Positions 22,551 to 64,000 of a stretch of 64,000 nucleotides of DNA are shown in pieces. Each line of letters opens with the position of its first letter. Positions within the stretch are counted from its first letter, which is position 1. Location: NCBI RefSeq assembly GCF_027887165.1, contig NC_077228.1, positions 104,186,350 through 104,250,349 on the forward strand, given 5' to 3'. This stretch comes from Monodelphis domestica (Eukaryota; Chordata; Mammalia; Didelphimorphia; Didelphidae). The translations under genes were made by a program, and so were the position numbers. The notes below the pieces were generated by a model. The model was given only the letters and a program-made list of their open reading frames with translations. It was not told the origin of the DNA and ran no database searches.

Positions 22551-23820
22551 CATTCAACCTATTCCTTCTTTGGGTCGTCATATAAGAATTCAAGAAAGTT
22601 GTTTGACTTGGCTTGTTATATAGTTCCCCAAGGTTTCTAGGTAAACTGAACTGACTAGAAATGCCTCATCTTAGTAACCAAATGGATGAGCCCAACTGTC
22701 TGTGTGAGATGAGTCTCAATGAATGGGGATCCTCTGTTGGGCATAAACATGAAATCTACCATGATTCCTCCTTTGAAATTTAAAGCATCTGGACTGAGAA
22801 TCCCATTGCTCTTTGAATGCCCACTTCCCTCAAGAAAACCCACAAGCTTTTGAATGTCCTTAACTTTTCTCCTTGAAAACAGATACACTATAAAACAAGG
22901 GTGTGTCTTAATGGAGTTCACTTCCCCATAACCAGCCATGAAAGGGAAATACCGTTCCCCTTCCACACTCTGTTAGACAATGGGGTCTTTTCCCGTCTAT
23001 TACAAAATTGCCACAGCAACACTGCCCACTTATGCTAGGCAGATTGGAGGGAAATAGTAACCAACGAATTTTAAGTCATTGAAGCAGGGAGCAAAGGGTA
23101 CTCAGAGATGACCCAGCCTCTGTGACACAATTCAGGACTCATTTCTAAAAGATGGACAAGGAACTAGCAACAGTGACCTGTGAGATATGAAATTTTCTCT
23201 TCACTTATCCAAAGCATTTAGCCTCCTTATTTAGTTTCTGAGAAACTCTTCCTCTTTCCTCTAATTATCCTCCAACACTTCACTGCCACCAGAATACACT
23301 CTTCCAACTTCCTGTATTTTTGCCTCCCTTCCCTGAAGACTGTTCACGCATCCTGCTACATGGGATTCTGCTTTTTCTTGTTCCAAATACACAAAACTCC
23401 AAATGAAAACCCTCTTGGCCCACGGTGTTTCCAGAGGCAATCTTCCTAAATAAAATTTCTCCCATACTCCCAGGTAGATGAATTTCCATCTTAAACTGAT
23501 CCAGAATATACTAGGGATGAGGGGATTGGATCCCTCCTTGGATTCAGACACAGCTGCCCTTTGGGGCCCAAAAGTCCTGCTTCAGCTGTTATCATATCAA
23601 CAAAATTAGGCAATATTACCACTATAAATATACTAAGACCAAAGAAGGAGCCAATTAGAACAACCTATAAACAGACTCAGATTTCTAATGTTTAAAGATT
23701 TATTAGCTAGACAAGAAGGTTTCTCCATGCTAGTATGTCTACAGGTCCCTAGACAGATGGGTACTAAATCATTTTCATATATGGACACAGAATCACTAGT
23801 AGTGAACTCCTACAAGGGAG
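22546..23820. other. Intergenic DNA, nothing recognised
   Basis: No exon-like frame with splice sites, repeat or RNA gene could be supported. It lies between the presumed NAV1 end and the L3 relic. Confidence 0.5.
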
Positions 23821-23824
23821 TCAA

Positions 23825-24600
23825 CCCCTAGAAAAGGGGAGGAATGGAATCCTCTGTGTAGAGGCTCAGACTGGGAAGTGTCCTTAGAGGTTATCTCCAT
23901 CTAATTTATACTGGAACAAGAATCCTCTCTATAGTATACCTAGCAAATAGTCACTCAGCCTTTGCTTGAAGATATCCAGGAAAAAGGAAAACAAGCCATT
24001 TCCTCTCAAGGGTACCCATTCCACTTGAGGATAAGTCTAATTTTTTTTAAACCTTTATTTTCTGTCTTAGAGTTGATACTAAGTATTGGTTCCAAGGTAG
24101 AAGAGCAGTAAGGGCTAGGAAATAGGGGTTAAGTGACTTGGTCAGAGTCACACAGCTGGCAAGGGTCTAGGGTCACATTTGAACCCAGAACCTCCTGTCC
24201 ATACCAGGCTCTATCCACTGAGCAACCTAGCTACTCCTAATAGGTCTAATTTTTAAGAGTCCTAAATTTGCCTCTTTGTAACATTTGCTTTGTCACATTG
24301 TTCATCACTCATTGTTCTGCTCTCTAGAACCAAGCAGAAGGAATCTAATCCCTCTACATGGTAGCTTTTTAAAGACTTCAGAATAGGTTTCTCTGCTTTA
24401 TAGACTCTCCATCTCCAGTTCCTTCCAGCATGTTGGAGTCTTCCTCCATCACCTTCTTTGGGACACTCCTTCCTAAAATGCGGTGCCCAGAATTGACTAC
24501 AGTACTGCAGATGTGGCCTGACTAAAGCAGGATACAGGTGGGCCATCAACTCTTTATTCCTGGGATACTAGACCTCCCAACACTGCCTAAATTTACATCA
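23825..24600 (-). mobile_element. CR1/L3-type LINE relic with ORF2 tail, split by a SINE
   Basis: On the minus strand, codons in 24262-24549 read [20 protein letters not shown], the conserved C-terminal block of CR1/L3 reverse transcriptase proteins. The 3' part continues to 23825 ('gcctttgcttgaagatatcc' antisense). A type A SINE at 24045-24240 splits it and is flanked by a duplicated 'gtctaattttt'. Confidence 0.8.
24045..24240 (-). repeat. Type A SINE inserted in the CR1/L3 relic
   Basis: 'gtattggttccaaggtagaa' and 'ttgaacccagaacctcctgt' antisense; flanking 'gtctaattttt' copies mark the target duplication. Confidence 0.88.
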
Positions 24601-24619
24601 GCAAAGGAAGGAGCATGGG

Positions 24620-24865
24620 GGGCAACTAGGTGGCACATCAGACCTGGAGTCAGGAAGTCTCATCTCTTGAGTTCAAATCCAGTCCCTCATACTTACTAGC
24701 TGAGTGATCCTGGACAAGTCACTTCACCCCATTTGCCTCAGTTTCCTCACCTGTAAAATGAGCTAGAGAAGGAAATGGGAGATCACACCAGTATCTTTGC
24801 CAAGAAACCCCAAATGGGGTTATGAAGTATCAGACATGACTGAAAATGACTCAACAATAACAACA
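24620..24865 (+). repeat. Type B SINE, near full length
   Basis: 'ggggcaactaggtggcacat' through 'gttatgaagtatcagacatg' and a CAA-rich tail. Confidence 0.88.
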
Positions 24866-24885
24866 AAAGGACTCTATGTATTGGG

Positions 24886-25060
24886 TGCAGCTGGGTCGCT
24901 CAGTGGATAAAGAGTCAAGCTTGGAGTCAGGAAGTTCTAGGTTCAAATATGGCCTCAAAAGACACTTCTTAGCTGTGTGACCCTAGCCAAGTCACCTTGC
25001 CTTGGAACCAATACACAATGTTGACTCCAAAATGGAAGGTAAGGTTTTAAAAAAACCTGG
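24886..25060 (+). repeat. Type A SINE with internal deletion
   Basis: Starts 'cagctgggtcgctcagtgga'; about 25 bases around 'ttaacccccattgcctagcc' are missing after 'caagtcacct'. Confidence 0.85.
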
Positions 25061-25269
25061 GCAAGTCTCAGCTTCTTTGAGTTTCCTCGGTATTCAGATG
25101 AAGTTTCAGATTCGATCAATGGGATCAAACTCAAATAAAAATGGGCCACTAAAAGGCTACACACACTGACATAGAAAACTACGTAGTAACACTATCTTTG
25201 TCCTATGGAATTTTTATTTATTCTATTAAATATTTCCCATTTTAATCTGGTTTACGCTACCCTAGAGAG

Positions 25270-25450
25270 TGTTGTCAGCTGCCTGTGTTGCCCAAACTTG
25301 CCGTCTCTGATATAGATGACTTCTAAGGTCTTTTCCAACATATCATTTATGATTCTATTGGCTCTGCTGAGCTCACCATCCACAAAGACCTCCAGACTTT
25401 TATGGATGAATTCATACTAGGTCCATACAGAAAGCACCCAGTAGGGTTTG
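25270..25450 (-). repeat. Probable CR1/L3 and MIR3-like fragments
   Basis: 'cttctaaggtcttttccaac' resembles a MIR3-type end; 'gctgagctcaccatccacaa' resembles the CR1/L3 continuation of the relic upstream. Confidence 0.4.
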
Positions 25451-25534
25451 CTCAAGTCCATTTGTGATATGATGATTTAGAGTTAGCAGATCCTCTTTCA
25501 TATAAGTGGCACAATAGATTTTAAAAAGTGTAAA

Positions 25535-25740
25535 TGAACCTGGAGTCAGGAGGAAAACTCAAGTTCAAATTCAGCCCTAGATTCTCTCATCAGTGAAAAT
25601 CTGCCTCAGTTCCCCAATCTGTAAAATGGAGAAGATAATAATAGCACCTACCTCCCAGGGTTGCTGTGAGAGAAAATATTTGTAAAGGGCTTTGCTAACC
25701 TTAAAGTGAAACATAAATACTAGCCATTATTATTATCTCA
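25535..25740 (+). repeat. MIR-like SINE
   Basis: 'cagttccccaatctgtaaaa', 'taatagcacctacctcccag' and 'aagggctttgctaacct'. Confidence 0.7.
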
Positions 25741-25829
25741 TTAAGATTAATATTTATTTTTATATTCCTGGGTGGGGTAGTTTTTATGTACTTCTCATGT
25801 CTTTTGCAGTGTTTTAAAAATTATTATTA

Positions 25830-26025
25830 AACTCTTACCTTCTTAAAATCAATGCTAAGCATTGATTCTGAGACAAGAATACCAAGGGTTAGACAAATGG
25901 GGTTAAGTGACTTGCCCAGGGTCACACAACTAGAGAACTAGAGAAATCTAAGGCTAGATTTGAACCCAGGTCCTTTCCACTCTAGGCCTGGCACTCTATC
26001 TATGGTGCAACCTAGCTGCTTCCTT
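25830..26025 (-). repeat. Type A SINE
   Basis: 'taagtgacttgcccagggtc' and 'ttgaacccaggtcctttcc' antisense; 'ctagagaa' is duplicated inside it. Confidence 0.85.
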
Positions 26026-26169
26026 GCACAGTCTTTGAACTCATTTTCTTATCTACCCAGGATCATGGTAGCCTGGTAGCTTGGTGATTTTCACCGATAA
26101 CTTTCATAAAGATGAACAAATATTAATAGCCCATTTGTTCACATAATTTTCACTTTAATGGGATTAAGT

Positions 26170-26330
26170 TAAAGGCAACAAAATGGATTTGGAGTTAAAA
26201 TACTTGTATTCAAATCCTGATTCTTCAGCTTCCTGCCTGTGTAACTTTTGCCTAGTCATTTGACCTATTTGTAAAATGAGGGAGATATTTTATATTGAAT
26301 CTGAAATTCATTCCTGTTCTAAATCCTTTG
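26170..26330 (+). repeat. MIR-like fragment
   Basis: 'attcaaatcctgattcttc' and 'catttgacctatttgtaaaa'. Confidence 0.55.
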
Positions 26331-26398
26331 ATTCACTCTCATCATTTCCTTTTTTATCATATTAATATAAAAAACTTCTTTAAAATACTTTAATTTGG

Positions 26399-26605
26399 GA
26401 GACAACTGGGTGGCTCAGTGGACTGAGAGCCAACCCTAGAGATGGAAGGTCCTGGGTTCAAATTTGACCTCAACACTTCCCAGCTGTGTGACCCTAGGCA
26501 AGTCACTTAACACCCATTGCCTAGCCCTTACCACACTTCTGCCTTGGAACCAATACACAGTGTTGATTCCAAGAAGGAAGTTAGGGTGTTATTAAAAAAA
26601 AAAAA
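26399..26605 (+). repeat. Type A SINE, full length with A tail
   Basis: 'gacaactgggtggctcagtg' through 'cacagtgttgattccaagaa' and an A11 tail. Confidence 0.92.
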
Positions 26606-26944
26606 GACTAATTTAGACAACACTTGCTATTGGTTTATTAATGAAACAGTCATTTTAGTTGACTAGTGCTGTTAAATAATACACCAAAGCATTAAGTCTT
26701 TGCCTGCCACATTCCAGTTTACAGATTGTGCTAATCCAGGCTGGGACTATAAATCAATTAACTGTAGCCTCCTCTTTCCTATTGGGTTCCTTGAGAGCTG
26801 GCGTTTCAGCCTCTGTCTCTTAGGTGAAGAAAGGAGGAAGCAGATTAGAGCAGGGAACCTGATCCCAGCATCTCCCCTTCTGCCTGTGCCCCCATAGCAG
26901 ACCCCAGTCATCTCCTTTCCTTCTTCCTCTCTCCCGACAGTGTT
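26606..26944. other. Intergenic DNA, nothing recognised
   Basis: Unique sequence between a SINE tail and a LINE tail; no supported gene. Confidence 0.5.
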
Positions 26945-27150
26945 CTACTGCCCAAATATCTCTAAAGATAATACATGCATAACCCAATGGAATTGCTTGT
27001 CAACTCTGGGAGAGGGGCAGGATGGAGGGAAGGAGACAACAAGAATCATGTAACCATGGGGGAACATTTTTAATTGAATTACTTTTTAATTTAAAATTTT
27101 TTAAATTAAAATTAAAAATTTTTAAATTAAAAATTAAATTTAAAAATGAA
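26945..27150 (+). mobile_element. LINE 3'-tail fragment and AT-rich repeat
   Basis: 'cataacccaatggaattgct' and 'atcatgtaaccatggggga' match the family of 11061-11335; the tail has become an AT-rich, partly palindromic stretch to 27150. Confidence 0.65.
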
Positions 27151-27159
27151 AAAAATCAC

Positions 27160-27500
27160 TAAACTCAGGCAATCAGATCTGTGTGATAGATTTCACAGAC
27201 TCTCACAGCTGGGAAAGTCCTCACAATCCACCTCGTCCACAGAATAAGAATGTGTAATAATAATAATAATAATAATACAAATGAGGATGATGCCAACTAG
27301 CATTTCCATAGTGCTCAAAGGTTTACCAAGTGTTTTGCAAATATTATCTCATTTGATCCTCACAATAACCTTCCCCCAAAGTGGTCATGCAGTCATTGCT
27401 TAGAGACTTCCAGTGAAGGAAAACCCCATGGCACCCGGAGGCAGCCCATTCCAGTGGGGAATAACTTTAAGTACTAGGAGATGCCCGCCCCCCCCCCCCC
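27160..27500 (-). repeat. CR1/L3-like fragment interrupted by TAA repeat and MIR piece
   Basis: 'tcacagctgggaaagtcctc' and, after 27390, 'ggcagcccattccagtgggg' resemble the antisense 3' end of CR1/L3. A (TAA)n tract lies at 27257-27275, a MIR fragment at 27285-27390 (-), and a C14 run at 27487-27501. Confidence 0.55.
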
Positions 27501-27519
27501 CATCTTCAAGCCTAAAGAG

Positions 27520-27710
27520 CAGCTGGGTGGCTCAGTGGATTGAGAGTCAAGACTGGAGACAAGATGATCCTGGGTTTAAATTTGACCACAGACACATCCC
27601 GGCTGTCGGCTGTGTGCAAGTCCCTTAGCCTCCAATGCCCAGCTCTTCTCCCTTAGAACCAATACACAGCATTGATCCTAAGAAGGAAGGTAAGGGTTTT
27701 TAATAATAAT
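27520..27710 (+). repeat. Type A SINE
   Basis: 'gagcagctgggtggctcagt' through 'agcattgatcctaagaagga'. Confidence 0.9.
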
Positions 27711-27784
27711 AATTTTTTAAACCTACATCAAGCTTAGATTTGTTTTTTCATAACTTCTCTTCATTAAACTTTGGCTTGCCCTCT

Positions 27785-27990
27785 GTACAAATATCTCATT
27801 TGATCCTTATCACAACGACGGGGAGGTAATGCTATTATGACTCCCATTTCACAAATGAGGCAGGTGAGGCAGACAAAGGTGAAGTGATGTGCCTAGGACC
27901 ACACAACTGGTAAGGGCTGTAGGCTCGATTTGATTTGGAGTGCTCCTGATTTCAGAGCTCTCTCTGTGGCCCACCCCAAAGCTGCCATAT
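27785..27990 (-). repeat. MIR element
   Basis: 'atctcatttgatccttatca', 'cccatttcacaaatgaggca' and 'gaccacacaactggtaaggg'. Confidence 0.7.
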
Positions 27991-28179
27991 GCCACCTTGG
28001 CAAGTGTGTGCTGGAAAATGCTTAACAACAGGTTGGGGCTGGGGGAGAGAATGTAATCAGGACACATTTCTAAGTTTGCTCTACATTATTATTTTATTAT
28101 TTAACCAATATTTTTCATGTAGATTTTAAAAACTTTAACCAACATTTAAATTTAATCTATATAATGTTTTCTCCTTTTT

Positions 28180-28320
28180 AATCCTTACCTTCCATTTTAG
28201 AATCTATACTGTGTATTGGTTTCAAGGCAGAAGATCAGTAAGAGCTAGGCAATGGGGGTTAAGTGACTTGTTCAGGGTCACACAACTAGGGAGTGTCTGA
28301 GACCAGATCCATTACTTTCT
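28180..28320 (-). repeat. Type A SINE, truncated
   Basis: 'cagtaagagctaggcaatgg' and 'ttcagggtcacacaactagg' antisense; the head is missing. Confidence 0.85.
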
Positions 28321-28384
28321 TAAATCTAGACAATCAACAAAACAATATAGAGGGTGTCAGGGATGACAGGGAGTGAATAAGTCA

Positions 28385-28660
28385 ATTTCCCAGGGCAGAA
28401 GAGCAGGAAAGACTAGACAATAGGGGTTAAGTGACTTGCCCAGGATCACACAGCTGGGTGGTGTCTGGGAAGAGATTTGAACCCAGGTCTTCCTGACTCC
28501 AGGCCTGGCTTTCTAGCCACCTAGCTGTCCCAATAATAATAAATAAATAAATACTAACAACAACAACAACTGGCATTTATTAGCACATAAACAGCATTTA
28601 AATTTTCTGGTTTCTATGTGCTAAGCACTGTGTTAGGCACTGTACACACATCTCAATTAT
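28385..28660 (-). repeat. Type A SINE and MIR fragment
   Basis: SINE at 28385-28532 ('taagtgacttgcccaggatc', 'tcctgactccaggcctggct'), then (AAT)/(CAA) tracts and a MIR piece at 28560-28660 ('actggcatttattagcacat'). These are the last repeats before the IPO9 CpG island. Confidence 0.8.
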
Positions 28661-28819
28661 GGGATGGAGGAGGCAGCAGAGACGGACCATTTATTATCAG
28701 TGTAGCTGCTCTCTTAGGTGTAACCTTTGGAAAATCCTTATTAGAATTTTTGAGCAAGGTTCGTCCCAACTACACTAGGCACAACCTCTCCGAGAAAAAG
28801 AAAAAAAAAAACCTCTTGA

Positions 28820-62879
<34,060 letters not shown>

Positions 62880-63870
62880 GCCAGGGGGCCCTCCCCTGCA
62901 CCACCGCTCCTGCCAGCCCAGCCACAAACTGATGTTGAGACGTACCTTGCTTCTCCTCTGAAGCTGCCTCCCAGCCTCGGGCCCCTCCCCAGGCAACCCA
63001 CACTGACTGAAGCACAGACTGGGCTCACCAGAGTTGTCGTTAGAGGGATGCTGGATGAAGGGACTTTGATCATTCCCTTTGGAGGTCATTCTAGCACAAG
63101 AAACCTTCTTGCCCCTGCCTCTGCCCTGGCTGGATGTGGTCAGCCTTGAAACATCCCTGGCCAGAAGAGTCAGGGGTTTCTGTGTCAATGGATTGTTTTT
63201 CTCCTTCTCTGGGGAATTAAAAGACATGGTCACTCATGTCCCACAAACTGGCCTTCTTACCACCCTGACTTTCATAGGACAACAGGCATGTTTGGATAGG
63301 AATTCCATTTTTGTCACCAGCCCCATACCACTGACTCACTTGGTTCTGGTTGGAGATGAAGAGCAAGTGGATTCCTGGTGGTCTCCAGTGACCCTTTCTC
63401 CTCTTCCTTCTACCCCCAGCCTCCAAAGCCTCCACCAAAACTCATCAATTGATAAAAATCATCACATTTTTTATATCCTGCATGAAACAACGAAACCATC
63501 AAACTGCCCTTCTCACAAGTACGCACATGGTAAACCTGACAGAAGGCAGGTTCGGTTTCATTTTTAAGAAAAATACACAAGATTTTTTTATAACCGACCA
63601 CCCCGAAAGTGTATTTAATTTGCCTCCTACACACAGATACATGTGAGCCAGTCTGACATGCATTTTTCTCCTCTCCCTCCCCTCCCCCTGCCCAGTGTCC
63701 TCAGAAATGGTTGAGGTGTAGCCCACAAATTAGCAATGTGTATTTTTCTAGGACAGTAATCTTTACAAATGAATTTGCTCCATGTGGTAGAAGGTGCTTC
63801 CTGAAGCACCTCTTTGCCTTCCATTCTCTTTGGGGGGAAAAGTAAAATAAAGTGATAAAAAGAACCTAGG
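62880..63870 (+). other. IPO9: IPO9 3' UTR (proximal form)
   Basis: From the TAA (62877-62879) to shortly after AATAAA at 63846. No repeat was recognised in it. Longer 3' UTR forms running out of the window are possible, because the sequence up to 64000 also lacks repeats. The GGGCAGTATTGCCC hairpin near 63930 lies just beyond. Confidence 0.7.
63846..63851 (+). terminator. IPO9: IPO9 poly(A) signal candidate (AATAAA)
   Basis: Exact hexamer in AAAATAAAGTGATAAAAAG, about 970 nt after the stop codon; GT-rich downstream element is only moderate (GGTGGAATCC). Confidence 0.55.
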
Positions 63871-64000
63871 TGGAATCCAATCTGAGAAGAGCTGTACATG
63901 TAAAAAGCCCAGGAGGCTTTTCATCAGGGCAGTATTGCCCTACCGCTGTGTGATGACTGGGCTGGTAGTCTGTGAGCCACCAGCCTGTCTCCTCGCCATC

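Noticed and set aside
22341..22623. Arg-Glu and Ser-Leu repeat frames
   Set aside because: Translations of the CT microsatellite.

Overview
The window is mammalian nuclear DNA, almost certainly from a marsupial. It is full of the tRNA-headed SINEs typical of metatherian genomes (head near 'cagctaggtggctcagtgga', 3' end near 'attgattctaagatggaagg'), with ancient MIR, L2, CR1/L3 and RTE relics and several hAT-type miniature elements. I cannot name the species from sequence alone. I see no bacterial features and no CRISPR array, operon or tRNA/rRNA gene.

Two protein-coding genes lie on the + strand, in the same order and orientation as human 1q32: the 3' part of NAV1 (neuron navigator 1) and the whole coding region of IPO9 (importin-9). 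NAV1 is represented by its last 13 coding exons (3797-15976), 652 codons plus a stop. They encode a Ser-rich linker, a coiled coil and the C-terminal AAA+ ATPase; the N-terminal exons lie upstream of the window. A stretch of about 6.4 kb without recognisable SINEs follows the stop and probably is a long 3' UTR, ending near a poly(A) signal at 22399.

About 6.6 kb of repeat-rich intergenic DNA separates NAV1 from the CpG-island promoter and first exon of IPO9 (ATG at 29054). IPO9 has 24 coding exons (29054-62879) that join without a frame break into 1037 codons plus a stop. Intron 1 is 12.3 kb and holds RTE, L2, SINE and hAT relics. Intron 8 (48890-49140) has the hallmarks of a minor-spliceosome (U12-type) AT-AC intron, the most interesting gene-structure feature here. 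The IPO9 3' UTR follows, with a poly(A) signal at 63846.

The two genes are not known to work in one pathway: NAV1 acts on microtubule plus ends during neuronal guidance, IPO9 is a nuclear import receptor and H2A-H2B chaperone. The transposon record has several well-bounded insertions: a 401-bp solo LTR with a 5-bp target duplication inside a SINE, a SPIN/OposCharlie-like hAT element with a perfect 8-bp duplication, a LINE 3' end with a 17-bp duplication, and an inverted duplication of a SINE with its flank inside a NAV1 intron. I did not find a previously undescribed biological system. All splice sites, open frames and duplications were read by eye; family names for repeats rest on recalled consensus patterns, not on a database search.
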